Shown: positions 26,801-36,929, counted from the first letter of the stretch. The stretch: DNA of 64,000 nt from Atrichornis clamosus (GCA_013400975.1 WBMZ01004771.1:186001-250000), one strand, 5' to 3'. Notes: generated by a model not told the origin, from the letters alone. Numbers and translations: made by a program.

Positions 26801-29800
26801 ATGGGCAGCAGATCATTATTTGAGTTGCAGTCTGAAGAAGATTTAATTCTTGTGGTTTTAGGAACCTATGGCCTACGGAATGAGCAGTTGAGGTCAGCTA
26901 ATGGACAAGAGCTCTTTAAGCTAGAACTGCCAAAGTCACATTAATAAATTACTTTCTCAGATATTTAACTATTGCTTGATCTGCATTACAGCTACACCTA
27001 GTCCAGCCTTTTGGTTACAGAAGGGTCTGAGCAAGTTCTTTTACTAAATAGGTATCAAATCCTCTCTTCTGTCTCTTTCTGTCCCTTTAGGCTCCTGCTG
27101 GTGACGGTTTTTCTTTTCTCTTTTCCACTCTTTTCTTCACCTCCATGGTTTCACCACTCCATCCCTTTGTGCTAACAGGCATCCTTAAAATAACCATCAG
27201 GGCTGCTGAGGCAGCTGTAGATTTCACCTCAGCCTGAGCCCTCCAAACTCCTTCAAACCCTACTTTGAAGCCCAGGTTAATTTCTCCACACTTCAGCCTT
27301 CCTCGCAAACACTCTTTTGTGTATATTAGGTCCCATCTCCCATTCCTGCTTTCTAAAGTCCATAATTTCCTTCGAAGTCTCTGATCTCAAATGTGTGTCC
27401 AAACAGGCACCCTATTTTGACAAACTCTGGCAAAACTTTTAGGAATAATTTAAGAACATTTTTCCCCCAAGCTGTTTCACTTCTCTCATGTGAGAAGTTA
27501 CCCTCACGACTGCAGTCAACAGCCTGGGAGGAACAGTGACACTACAGCCCGTTCCAGCCATGGGCTGACAGCCTTGCTGAGCTGCTCCCAGGTTTGCAAT
27601 GAACCACACTCTTGAGAAGCTGAGGGACAATCCTTGAACTCTTCCCGCTGGTCTGTGGCAGCTGGGGATTTTTGAACTGCACATATTGCATGTAAAAATC
27701 CTTTAGTTTGTGCAGAAGGCAATTTCATGGAAAACAGTGGGGTGCTTTTCTTCTTGTTTCTGGGTTCATTTTTTACCTCCCAATTACAACGGTAATGAAA
27801 AACGTCAAGAAATTAAGACTCATATTTGAGATCCATTGTGTTGTGTTTAGGATTGTTAGGAGAGTGATGCATGAGTTCCATACCTGGGATTGGCACTGTT
27901 TGTTCCATAAATGCAGCTGGTCGTCTGTGCAGATGAACACAAACCACACAGCAGAAGAAACTGTTTTGCTGCACTTACTTTTAAAAAAGGGTGTTGTACT
28001 TTCCTTGACCTCACAAGGCCCCTGTGCAGAGGTCTTTGCTTTTGTGTACACTGCTCTTGGAGTCAAGTGGAATTTGCTAGTGCAGGCACTTTTGGGTGCA
28101 GCATCAGACTTGCAGTGCGGTTTTATTGCATAAAGTAGGTTTTGCAAATGACTGGCTTTAATTTGAACTTACTGCCATTAATCATTTGATGGGTGAATAG
28201 TGCTTCTGCATAGGCAAGCTTCCAACAAGCCATTTCAATATACAAAAACAAGTGAATGAACCAGTCTTGTAGTTCTAGGCTCTCAGAATCCTCTGGATCA
28301 TTTTTTGTTAAGGCATTTTGTTGTTCAGTTATTTGAATATAACTTGCTCTGATTTTTTTCTTTGTAATAATACAGGTGACAGCTATTTTTTTGCATGTAA
28401 TTATCACAATATCTGGATTAATTTAATAGAAGTTTTCTTTAAAATATATGAAAGAGAAAGCAGTTTTAAAACCCATCGACAATGTCTTCACTCAAATTAA
28501 AGCACTGTTATGCATATTAATTCCTGTTAAAAATTGTATTGAGAAAATATGATCCTGCACTGAAAAAGTAACATCTACAGAAGAAATATTTCATCACTTC
28601 AGTGCCAGTGGAACTGAAAAATTCTTACGGTGTTGGTATAGAGTCCACAGACCTGCAGAGTGTTTGACTGTACTGCTGACTCAGAAAACTCAATTCTTCT
28701 TTTTCAGGCTCACCTGAGACTTACTGGCAGCTCCATCATGTTTCTTTGAATGTCACAAGTAAATTCCGGGTTGTGTTTCAAGGTGTGAGAGGAAGTGGCT
28801 TATCAAAAGGAGGCCTCTCTATTGACGACATCAACTTGTCAGAAACGCAGTGTCCCCACCACGTCTGGCATATCAGAAATTTCACACATCTGCTCAACAC
28901 AAGTCCAGCAGGGACAGGAGGGAGAATATACAGTCCACCTTTTTATTCTAGTAAAGGATATGCTTTTCAGGTCAGCTTGTATGTAAATGGTACCACTGAT
29001 AGCCCATTTAATTTAGCAATATACTTGTCCTTGATTTCTGGAGCAAATGATGATCATTTGCAATGGCCCTGTCCATGGCAACAAGGTACCATGGTCCTGC
29101 TTGACCAGCATCCTGATATTCGTCAACGGATGTCAAACCAAAGGAGTGTAACAACAGACCCCCTGAAAACAGGTTAGTGAAAATCAAACATGCTATCCAA
29201 TACATGTAAAACACAACCAAAAAACAAGGAGTCACATCTCCTCTTTTTGTAAATTAGTGCATTTTTTTAGCTTGTAGAAAGTTTCTTATGTTTGAAGCAA
29301 CAATAATATTGACCTACAGACAAGAAAAAAATTAAACCTACAAGCAAGTTAAGCTGGGACCCTGGATTTCGAAGTTGCATTTGCATAAGAAACAGGTGGA
29401 TGATCTGTTCCTAAAGTTTCTTTCATATGCTCTGTGAGGATGCATTTATTTCTGTTTTAATGAGAATGGAAGTTTTCCAGAAGGCATGGAAAGAAAAATA
29501 CTGAATTAACAATACAGGCAGTTCATACCAGATAAAAATGCAGCTATTAAACAAGTCCCCACCCTCCTTATCAAAGGTACAGTGGTGTCAGTGCAAACCT
29601 CCAGATGGACAAAGTACTGATTCATACTTTGTAATCTGTACTTCTTCAAGGTGTGAGAAGATAAGGGGAAATTGTCCACAATAACTTGGAAAGGAGGCAG
29701 GTGAGGTAAAATGTAACTCTGAGAAATGGTAAGAATCTCTATAGAGTGAAATATTAAAGAAAACATCCATATTAATCATTGGATAAAGATTGCATTTAAG

Positions 29801-32800
29801 CCACAATGACTTTCTGCATTGATATACAGGTTTTGCCAAAAGAAATCATCTCCACTACTGAATTAGTTTTCTGGGCTTTCAGGCTGGAAAGGAAGGAAGG
29901 CACAAAAATGTCTAATTGACATTATTATTTTAAAAATGATATGTTTTACATTAATTTTTCTATGACACTGGCTCTACATGAAAACAAAGTGGGTAATCTA
30001 GAAGGACTTAATGTCCTCCCTGTAAATGAAAGATGCACCACACCAAGTCTTCCACAGATGTTTGACGTTTTGCTTGTGCTGTTAAGGCTACAATGCTTAG
30101 CCCTTTTCCTTCCCTGACCCTGTAGACATGCAGTCTGTTTGCACTCTGTTCCTTCCCCTTGTTTATTCATATGTTGCAAATAGTCCCAGATTCCCAAGAG
30201 AAGTCTTGTAACACCTACTATTTCTCTAACCAGAGAGGTGTTGGAGCAGGCAGTTCCTTCTCCTTCTGCCAGATACTTTCATAGGCAATCAGGCTCAGCT
30301 TTGAGATTTAGAACAGGGTTTGATGGAGCTGGCATCAGTGATCAGTGACTGTTCAGGTTGTTCAGGTACCGTGTGCCCTAGATCCACTGCAGGAGATGCT
30401 CTCTTTTGAGAAGCACTGCATTAACTCATGTTACAGATGATTTATGTGCTTTTTATCTTCTTGACCACTACACTCTAAAGAACCGAAAAGAAAATACAAC
30501 AGGTTTTCAACTACCTCTCCAATAACCTCATCTCCAGCTGGTTCTTTTCGCAGTACATCAGACTAAACCAAATCATTGAAGATCTCCATTGTCTTGTGCC
30601 TCTTATTGGTGTGGAATCTTGGGCAATTGAGGATTCTGCTGAGAGACAAATCCAGAAATCCAGAGTGGTCTCACATTCACATTCCTTTTTTTAATTTTTA
30701 TTTTTATTGTTTTTTAATTCAGATTCTTCATTAAATTATATTTGGGATAGGCCAGATAAAGTGGGAACCGTAGCAACTTTTCCCAATGGAACTGAATTCA
30801 TGAGAGGTCCAGGAAGTGGCACGAGTGCATTTTTAACTCATGAGAGACTTAGAAGCCGCAACTTTATTAAAGAAGATAGTGTTTATATTCTTTTAACAAT
30901 GGAAGGTACGTAAACATAGCTGATACTCTTTACAATGCAGTAAACAGGGTGTCAGATACTTACTAAGTCACTAGTGCTGTAAATATAAATACACATGATA
31001 TACTTTGCACATGAGCAGTGTTTGAATTATGCCTGTATCTAAAGTCAAATCATATGTTTGAATAAATTTGTGAATAGGTACATGCAGAGTGTAATTTCTT
31101 TATCTCATGTGAAGATGATAAAGCAATGCTAATCCTGTGCAAATTATTTTGAGTATAGTAATTTGAATAAAATTATCTGTTTCTGAAAAAATCCAGAAGA
31201 CATTTCCAAAGTACATCATGCTTCTGAAAGGTAAAAAAGACTGTTTCTCTATTATACCTGTGGACAGGCTCATTGCTCTTTATTATTAGAAGTTATCATT
31301 AGAATAAGAAGAAAAATAATGTGAAGCAAAGACCTTATTTCTTGTGGGTTTGCCATGCAGATATAGCACATCTCCTGGTAACGGAGCCGAGTGTTTCACC
31401 CACTGTTGTTACAACTACAACTGCCACCATCATCAAACCTGACCCTAACCCTACTCCCACCAAGAAGCTCCCCACTGACACTGAGATCACCACCGTGCCC
31501 ACCACCACCACCACCACCACAGTGGGTGGCATCACCCAGCCCGAAAATCCAGAGACAGAGGTTCCGGCTCTCTGCCCAGACAACCCTTGTGAAAATGATG
31601 GCGTTTGTGTTATGGTAGACAGAGCACCGGTGTGCAGGTAACTCCCTTTATTCACTCTCGAATGCAATCTTAGGATGAGTAATGAAAGTCTCTAGTAAAA
31701 TAAATCTTTGCTCCTAATGAAAGGAAAGACAGACCTTAGCTGATTAAGGCAAGTATTTCCAACTGCTCCTGCGAGACTGAACTCATGGCAAATTTGGGCA
31801 GAAAAGCTCCTAACCTCAGCATTTGATAATTTTGAAGTGCTCTGCTTGACTTCCCTGTAAATTATATTTTGAATGTATTTATCATTTTCAGTAATTTATT
31901 AGTCCAAGTCCTTAGAATTCCCCATAGCAAAATGTAAGAGTTGAATAAATGCAATTGAAAAAAGAGAGCGTTTATATCAATAAGGACCATTTTTAATACT
32001 TATCAGGTAGGAAGCAGCATAGACATTATTTTAGAATTCAATTCAGAAATATTGTACAGTGCAAATTATGACCATGAATTACCAAAGTGTAGTCGCTTGC
32101 CTTTGAAACCAGTAATGAAGGCTGAGGACTAAAAGATTGTTTGCCCTGCAAGAAGATTAATATCAACTTTTATTTCATTCTCTGGGAATACATTTACGTA
32201 ACCCACCTGCCTGATTAGCATTGTTTCAGCTCTCAAACAAGCTCTAAGGCTGAAGATAGTGACCTTATGATGCTGTGTCAGGGCAGGTAGACTGGGGCAG
32301 TGCTGTGAGGAAAACACATAAAGGCCAAGAGCCACAAGAGTCAGGATGACTCATTAAGAGTTATATCTCCCCATTTAGAAACATTTAAAAAATAATTCTT
32401 TTACAGCTCATCAGAAGCAGGTCACAAATATGAATAAATGTCAAGAGGCTGTTCCAAGAAGACAAAAAAAGAAAAAAAGTGCTGAATGTTATGCCTCATT
32501 TCAAAATTATGGAAAGAGAACATTTATTTTCTGACATCTCTGAACTATTTGAAGTTTTAGTGCCTTTGCGACCTACTTTCTGTCCTACAGAAATGTGTGA
32601 CCAGCAGTCAGTTTCCACTCCAATTTTCTGTTGGGAAATGGGTAGGAATGTGATACAGTAGTCTGTTCAAGCTGAATCACCTGGAGTACCCCAGCAGTCA
32701 GTATCTCTGCAGCACACTGCAAACAGACTCGTTTTCAGGGTTGAGGGTAGTTCTGAAGAAATGGCTTAGACAGGAACTAGAAAATCAATACATAAGGAAT

Positions 32801-34978
32801 AACCAAGGTTAGAAGCATGGGGTGGGTGTGCCCTCAGCAATACTGTGTGGATATTTTTTTTCAATAGATCATTTGAACCCTCATGTGCTCACTATAAAAT
32901 GTTTCGGAACTGATTGTGATGCTGGGTAAGGTGATGGAGTCAAAGCCTGGAGGTTGTTTTCTGTCCAAAACCAGATGACTGCTGGATGTTAATTTCTTTT
33001 CTTACCTGCTTCTTTGGGGAGGGCAGAAGCAGCTCTTACCCACTCTTTAAATTTGAAAATAAGCCCCTCGTGGCAATGAGGAGGTTTGATCAGAATGCAC
33101 CACATCTACTAGTGGAGAGGCACTGGGAGGGCAGGGGGAATGTGATGGGAACACCTTTGGCTAACTCAGTCCTTGAACTGGGAAATTCCTACAGCTAAGT
33201 TTTTGCTCAGCTGCTGTCTGGTCAGAGAAGTCTTGAGAGTTCTACCATTCAGTAGCAGCAGCTCTACAGATCAGCTGTAGCCAAGCATTAAGCAGTCAAG
33301 AGGATCAGGAGGGCACTTGGGTTTTCTGGTAAAGGCTCTCCCTGAAGGCACAACCTATGAAACAGCAGGAAGCTGAAAGAAGGACGTTTGGGTGTGTAAG
33401 GACAGTGGGCCTCTCAAGACAACTTTAAAATAGAAGTTCGTTTTAAGATAGCTTCATATGCTCTGGGATGTAGAAACTGCGTCAGAGGTGCCCCTTTTCT
33501 GAAGTAAACCTCTTCATACCTTTAATATTTAGGTGATAGCACGTGTTTGTTCTTTTGCTTTCTAGATGTCCAGCAGGTGACGACTGGTGGTACATGGGAG
33601 AAAAGTGTGAAAGGAAAGGCTCAATTCGAGAAAACACTGTAATAGCTGTTTCTTCAACCATGGCTGTGTTTGTTGTAATGCTTATTGTCACCATCACAAC
33701 TGCAGTGTGCCTTAAAAAGAAACACAGACAAGCAAGGGAAAATAAGGAGAACTTGACTCTAGAAGAAGTAAGTATTTTGCCTATTGCAGCAAATATACGC
33801 ACACATACACACATCCACTAAAAAGTAAACTATCAANGTACATGGGAGAAAAGTGTGAAAGGAAAGGCTCAATTCGAGAAAACACTGTAATAGCTGTTTC
33901 TTCAACCATGGCTGTGTTTGTTGTAATGCTTATTGTCACCATCACAACTGCAGTGTGCCTTAAAAAGAAACACAGACAAGCAAGGGAAAATAAGGAGAAC
34001 TTGACTCTAGAAGAAGTAAGTATTTTGCCTATTGCAGCAAATATACGCACACATACACACATCCACTAAAAAGTAAACTATCAAATTCAGTAAAAAGTAA
34101 ATGGGAAGATGTCACCTTTTTGAAGCCTAAAGACTCCAGCTTAGAAATTAAAGAGCTCCATTAAATGCCACTAATTTTCAAACTCCAAAACCCTACTTAA
34201 TTAAAAATTTGTTCTCCACCTCCCCTCCACTCTGCCCCAATGGCAGCCTACATTGAGTGGGATACTGTGAAAAAAGGGGTTCATTTTCAATTTGTAATTA
34301 AGCCATACTTTCTGCTTAGTAGACTTGTATTTTATCTATTATTGCCTTTTCTACTAAAGATCTCCCTTTAAAAGGTCTCCCTGGATATGGTGCTGCAAAA
34401 TCCAGCCTAAAATATCAAAACAAAAAACAAATCTAAAAATAATTTTCCCGATTCAAAGGCTTTTTTTTTGTGCAAGGCATGAAGTAGCCATGGAAATCAT
34501 GAGTTAGGGAAAAGTAAAAGAAGACAGCAGGTTAAAACTATCTGAATGACAGGATCAGAAATGCAATGTAGTAGAGAGAAGCAACATTTGGGCAGGTTTT
34601 CATATGAAATTTCAAACGGTCAGAGACACATGGCGTCTTTAAATAGAGGCTTGTGTTGGAAATAAGAAGAGTGACATAGTTTAGAGGGACTCAAAAGGCA
34701 CAGGAGAAATTTTGTAAACAAACTGAAAAGGAATGTTCTTCCAGACAGCAGAGTTCCAGTTTTAATTTTGTATTAATACTCTTTGTGTGATATCCCATTG
34801 AGTTGCAGCACCTCTGTGCAGTGTCAGATACTTGACACTTACTTCATGACCTTCCAATAAGTAGTTTTGGTTTCTTTGCAAGCAATGCTCTTACATGATA
34901 CACTTATTTCCCTTCCCAACACACTTTTAAGATGTGGGTTTGGTTTTTTTCCCCACTTAGACTAAAACATCCTTCTGA
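8795..34978 (+). CDS. MEP1B: MEP1B, meprin A subunit beta (complete, 15 coding exons)
   Basis: This is a membrane-anchored astacin-family zinc metalloprotease, which in mammals acts on intestinal and kidney brush borders. The joined exons (listed separately) stay in one frame and give 759 residues. In order these are: signal peptide 1-21; propeptide with an FEGD aspartate-switch motif; maturation site Arg61-Asn62; catalytic domain with the [12 protein letters not shown] zinc motif starting at His152 and an SVMHY Met-turn; MAM from about 260; TRAF/MATH; a Thr/Pro-rich linker 595-665; a six-Cys EGF 666-701; a transmembrane helix about 711-736; and a basic tail ending at 759. From my memory of human meprin beta (701 aa), His152 and Arg61 keep the same numbers. 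The extra ~58 residues fall in the linker (~50) and the TRAF region (~8). No lesion was seen. Confidence 0.96.
8858..13573 (+). other. MEP1B intron 1, including an N-flanked contig overlap near 9.88 kb
   Basis: This is the largest intron (4.7 kb). An N at 9,883 is flanked by two 35-bp near copies (9,848-9,882 and 9,901-9,935, two mismatches), probably another unmerged contig overlap. A poly-T run lies at about 9,191-9,205 and a poly-A run at about 11,811-11,825. No further exon or RNA gene is recognised. Confidence 0.6.
13355..13442. repeat. Perfect 44-bp tandem duplication
   Basis: Bases 13,355-13,398 are repeated exactly at 13,399-13,442, ending about 130 bp before the MEP1B 19-bp exon. 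The unit starts ACAGACTTCCAGTCAAATGA. Perfect identity points to a recent duplication or an assembly slip. Confidence 0.93.
13574..13592 (+). CDS. MEP1B: MEP1B coding exon 2 (19-bp microexon)
   Basis: This is a 19-base exon between a strong pyrimidine-tract acceptor (CCCCTCCCCAG) and the donor GTGAGT. It encodes Pro-Ala-Pro-Glu-Thr-Thr and the first base of Glu, the start of the propeptide just after signal cleavage. It is too short to be seen as an open frame; phase continuity with exons 1 and 3 and similarity to the mammalian propeptide start support it. Confidence 0.85.
13778..13828 (+). CDS. MEP1B: MEP1B coding exon 3: propeptide
   Basis: The 51-bp exon encodes [16 protein letters not shown], nearly identical to the mammalian meprin beta propeptide. 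The acceptor is TTTTTCAG and the donor is GTTTTC, a weak donor apart from the GT itself. The exon enters after one base of a split Glu codon and leaves with one base. Confidence 0.93.
13930..13973 (+). CDS. MEP1B: MEP1B coding exon 4: propeptide with aspartate switch
   Basis: The 44-bp exon encodes [15 protein letters not shown]. The FxGD motif (FEGD) is the astacin-family aspartate switch, whose Asp blocks the active-site zinc in the zymogen. The acceptor is CCCTTTAG and the donor GTGAGT. Confidence 0.95.
14442..14768 (+). mobile_element. Solo LTR of an avian endogenous retrovirus, in MEP1B intron 4
   Basis: This 327-bp element begins TG and ends CA, flanked by an exact 6-bp target-site duplication TCTCAC (14,436-14,441 and 14,769-14,774). 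It has CCAAT boxes at about 14,613 and 14,645, a TATATAA box at 14,678-14,684 and AATAAA at 14,701-14,706, the compact U3-R layout of alpharetrovirus/ERVK-type LTRs, which also make 6-bp duplications. No internal retroviral genes remain, so it is a recombination-derived solo LTR, in the same sense as the host gene. Confidence 0.88.
15289..15361 (+). CDS. MEP1B: MEP1B coding exon 5: maturation site and catalytic-domain start
   Basis: The 73-bp exon encodes [20 protein letters not shown] and continues EDSL plus one base. The Glu-Arg/Asn junction matches the trypsin activation site Arg61-Asn62 of human meprin beta, with the same numbering here. Acceptor GGATGCAG, donor GTACGG. Confidence 0.95.
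16278..16395 (+). CDS. MEP1B: MEP1B coding exon 6: catalytic domain
   Basis: The 118-bp exon encodes the astacin segment with KTCIDFKPW, which holds the first conserved catalytic-domain Cys, and [10 protein letters not shown]. Acceptor CTTTGCAG, donor GTAAGA. It enters in phase 1 and leaves with two bases. Confidence 0.95.
16396..20384 (+). other. MEP1B intron 6, nothing else recognised
   Basis: About 4.0 kb of intronic DNA separates the two catalytic-domain exons. Open frames here are short, with no family resemblance. No repeat family can be named. Confidence 0.6.
20385..20563 (+). CDS. MEP1B: MEP1B coding exon 7: zinc-binding active site
   Basis: The 179-bp exon encodes CWSSVGN through WDRIQS. 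It contains [20 protein letters not shown] (codons from 20,470), the full astacin HExxHxxGxxHExxRxDRD signature with three His zinc ligands and the catalytic Glu, so it should be enzymatically competent. Acceptor TTGCTAG, donor GTCAGT. Confidence 0.97.
22008..22226 (+). CDS. MEP1B: MEP1B coding exon 8: Met-turn
   Basis: The 219-bp exon encodes [20 protein letters not shown] and then [14 protein letters not shown]. The SVMHY segment is the astacin Met-turn, including the Tyr that can act as an extra zinc ligand. It ends LNRLYNC, the end of the protease domain. Acceptor CCATTTAG, donor GTAAGT. Confidence 0.96.
22227..25238 (+). other. MEP1B intron 8, nothing else recognised
   Basis: About 3.0 kb of intron ends in a poly-T tract before the MAM exon. 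There is a poly-T run at about 24,735-24,748. No exon-like or RNA-gene signal was seen. Confidence 0.6.
25239..25391 (+). CDS. MEP1B: MEP1B coding exon 9: MAM domain start
   Basis: The 153-bp exon encodes [20 protein letters not shown] and onward to MGECK. CSFE opens the MAM domain, which in mammalian meprins mediates subunit dimerisation. Acceptor TGTCACAG after a poly-T tract, donor GTATGA. Confidence 0.95.
26115..26330 (+). CDS. MEP1B: MEP1B coding exon 10: MAM domain middle
   Basis: The 216-bp exon encodes [20 protein letters not shown] and [18 protein letters not shown], conserved MAM core strands with a conserved Cys. Acceptor TTGGCAG, donor GTATGG. Confidence 0.95.
26331..28707 (+). 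other. MEP1B intron 10, nothing else recognised
   Basis: About 2.4 kb. A pyrimidine-rich segment lies at about 27,050-27,370. No recognisable mobile element or extra exon was found; the introns on either side of exons 11 to 13 likewise show nothing. Confidence 0.55.
28708..29172 (+). CDS. MEP1B: MEP1B coding exon 11: MAM end and TRAF/MATH domain
   Basis: This is the largest exon, 465 bp. It covers [13 protein letters not shown] and [18 protein letters not shown] (the end of MAM), then IWHIRNF-type TRAF/MATH sequence with [14 protein letters not shown] and LISGANDD. Compared with mammals as I recall them, it carries about eight extra residues around NTSPAGTGG and NGTTDSPFN, each adding a possible N-glycosylation context. 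Acceptor TTTTTCAG, donor GTTAGT. Confidence 0.96.
30723..30905 (+). CDS. MEP1B: MEP1B coding exon 12: TRAF/MATH domain end
   Basis: The 183-bp exon encodes [19 protein letters not shown] and onward to YILLTMEG, closing the TRAF domain. Acceptor TTTAATTCAG after a long T-rich tract, donor GTACGT. Confidence 0.95.
31361..31637 (+). CDS. MEP1B: MEP1B coding exon 13: Thr/Pro-rich linker and EGF start
   Basis: The 277-bp exon encodes a 71-residue linker rich in Thr and Pro. It includes seven consecutive Thr from an ACC repeat (31,501-31,523) and the stretch [17 protein letters not shown], followed by the first four Cys of the EGF domain ([12 protein letters not shown], then VC). Human meprin beta has only about 21 residues here. 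The composition suggests a mucin-like, O-glycosylated stalk. Acceptor CATGCAG, donor GTAACT. Confidence 0.93.
31501..31523 (+). repeat. In-frame (ACC)n trinucleotide repeat in MEP1B exon 13
   Basis: Six ACC codons followed by ACA give a run of seven Thr. A coding microsatellite of this kind is prone to in-frame length change and may vary between individuals or species. Confidence 0.9.
33566..33767 (+). CDS. MEP1B: MEP1B coding exon 14: EGF end, transmembrane helix, cytoplasmic start
   Basis: The 202-bp exon encodes [14 protein letters not shown] (the last EGF cysteines), a juxtamembrane segment, and a hydrophobic helix [20 protein letters not shown] plus TTAVCL. A stop-transfer KKKHRQ follows, and the exon ends at LTLEE with donor GTAAGT. 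Acceptor CTTTCTAG. Confidence 0.95.
33590..34084. other. Assembly overlap duplicated around a single N (33,837)
   Basis: Bases 33,590-33,836 recur identically at 33,838-34,084, separated only by one N. The copied piece covers most of MEP1B exon 14 and the start of the next intron. The second copy starts mid-exon without an acceptor, so it is not a duplicated exon but two overlapping contigs joined without merging. Confidence 0.93.
34961..34978 (+). CDS. MEP1B: MEP1B terminal coding exon (last 5 codons and stop)
   Basis: After the pyrimidine-rich acceptor TTTTTTTCCCCACTTAG, the exon continues in phase 0 from Glu-Glu: Thr-Lys-Thr-Ser-Phe-stop. Mammalian meprin beta also ends in a tiny last exon whose final residue is Phe (Asn-Gln-His-Ala-Phe), which supports this short call. 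Confidence 0.85.
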   Translation, partial: TKTSF

Positions 34979-35350
34979 AGATAATGCAAACAAGCATCAA
35001 AGACACAAGATGAACATCACTGCAAAACCACAACTACGTCATCATTCTTTCTGTTCCTTTTATCTCAACCATCATGATAAAAGTTTGTAAGGTCTGGAAA
35101 ATAATGAATCATCTGGATAAAATACTATGCTAAAGTCAGTGAAGTGTCTGACAGTGCTGTGTATCATCATGCAATGGAGAGAAATGGAAATATGTTGTGT
35201 GACATGCCTGCCCTGTCCTTCAACTCTACCTGAACATGAAGAAAACCTGTAAAACTGCATCCTGACTTTCAGTCAACACAGCAAAGTCTAAGTTTGCTAT
35301 ATTATCATTGTACAGTTGTCTATAATAAAGGGGAGCTGGGCTCTGTATTC
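34979..35350 (+). other. MEP1B: MEP1B 3' UTR with polyadenylation signal
   Basis: Non-coding sequence follows the stop, with AATAAA at 35,324-35,329. Cleavage would be expected about 15-25 bases later. Confidence 0.7.
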
Positions 35351-35790
35351 ACAGGGTACCCAGCAGTTCTGAGTCCTGCTGCAGCTGTCAGTCAGTAGTT
35401 GTGAGGGTTTGTGGAGTGTGAGAGCGTCTGGTTCATTAAATTATTTGGTTGTGATCTACTCAGTATAAAAGAAATAACAAGTAATGAGGAAAGTGATAAA
35501 TGAACCTCACAGACACACAAACGTTAATGAGGAAGTCACAAGTGAGACAATAATGAGGATCCAGAATGCTTCAGCCACTAATTGATGGTCCATTAGAGGA
35601 ACTGCTCAGGCAGAACCCTCAAGAATGTCAACTGAAAAATTATTAACAGATAGGAAGGGGAAAACATGATTAACATGAGTGTTGTGGAAAAGTTCAGGCT
35701 ACTTGAGATATGGGCTATCAGAAAAGGTCTGTGGACTTATGTAAAAATGACTGTGGAGTGTTTAGAGGAAGGATCAAAGGATCCAAAGAA
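35351..35790. other. Intergenic after MEP1B
   Basis: No features are recognised between the MEP1B polyadenylation signal and the degenerate tandem-repeat block. Confidence 0.5.
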
Positions 35791-35794
35791 AAGT

Positions 35795-36175
35795 GGGGGA
35801 AAATGGGGCCAGTAACTGGAGAGACCCACCTGCAAAAGAGATCTGTGTGCCAACAACCAGAGGAGACCACAGGTCTTAGGGCTTATGGATCTAGGTACTA
35901 GCACACGAAGGCACTCGGATGCAAGGGCCTGTGTGCCAGGAACTGTGGGGACTGTGGGCCACAGGGCTTGTAGGTCTAAAGATCAGCAACTGGAGGGACT
36001 GGTGTGTGTGTTTTGTGTGTGTGGTCAAAGGTCCAGGTGCCATCAGCTGGAGAGGAGGCCATGGGCACCAAGGCTGTAGTCTGGGTGGCAGCAACTGGAG
36101 GGATCAGGTTGTATGTGGGTGTATAAGAGGTCTAAGTGCTGGCAGCTGGAGAGATCTGTGTGTGTTAATATTTCT
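35795..36175. repeat. Degenerate minisatellite, about 45-58 bp units
   Basis: At least eight diverged copies of a unit built round GGTCTA..GTGCCAGCAACTGGAGGGA, followed by TGTGTG-type sequence, occur at about 35,813, 35,847, 35,886, 35,929, 35,970, 36,028, 36,086 and 36,127. Units differ by substitutions and small indels. Related TG-rich text recurs at about 36,680-36,770. I do not know a named family for it. Confidence 0.7.
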
Positions 36176-36195
36176 TCAGTGAATTTAATCCATAA

Positions 36196-36620
36196 TTCAC
36201 TAGCAAACTTCAAGCTGGTCTAGCTGGTGAGTTGGAGGGAATATCTGCACCTTTGGAGGACTCAGTCTGAGCCAGTGGTTGGAGTAGGGGAGCCCAGGGT
36301 CCAGGTACAGATACTAGGCAAGCTAAGAGCCCATGCTAATATTCACAGGATCTGTGATGGTGGGAGTGCTTATGTGAGGAGTCTGTGAGTGCAGGCATCT
36401 GTTTCACCAGCAAACTCCTCGCTGTCCTATCTGGCAAGCAGGAGGTGACCTGTGGCCACTGACAGGATCCCCAGGCACGGATATTGAACAGGTTTAGAGG
36501 CCATGCTAACATTCAAGGGGACTGTGAGTCTTGAGTGTGTTTAAGGATGTGGAGAATGAGGGCACACATTTTTTCACCAGAGAGCCTCCATTCCAATTGC
36601 CTGGAGGGGAGGAAGAGAAC
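36196..36620. repeat. Three diverged copies of a ~170-207 bp tandem unit
   Basis: The opening phrase TTCAC(T/C)AGCAAACT.. recurs at 36,196, 36,403 and, more weakly, 36,573. In the first two copies it is followed by matching blocks, such as AGAGCCCATGCTAATATTCA against AGAGGCCATGCTAACATTCA. It directly follows the smaller minisatellite, so the two may be one complex repeat. Confidence 0.65.
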
Positions 36621-36929
36621 AGGGCTCTGTGGCCTTCTATGAGTTTGGGTAGCTCTACAGAGGAGTTGTGCTGCCCACGCTGCTCTGTGTGTGTGCAGCA
36701 GTCTGTCCAGCCAGCCGCCTTAGGGACCCCTCTGTGTGTGTGGTGTCAGTGTCCCAGGTACAACCTTGCTACCTGCCAGACCTGCAAGCAGGAAGAGGAG
36801 CAGCAGCTGGATCCCTAGGACTGGGATGTAGAGATCACCTGGGACTATTTCTGGGCTGGACACGTTGCCTGGGTGGATCCTGGGTCTGGGAGATTTAGTG
36901 GCTCCCTTAACACCCCTGGCAAGCAGGGC

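Noticed and set aside
33838..34069. Second open frame repeating the meprin transmembrane segment
   Set aside because: It is an exact copy of 33,590-33,821 next to an N and lacks a splice acceptor; it is an assembly overlap, not a tandem exon.
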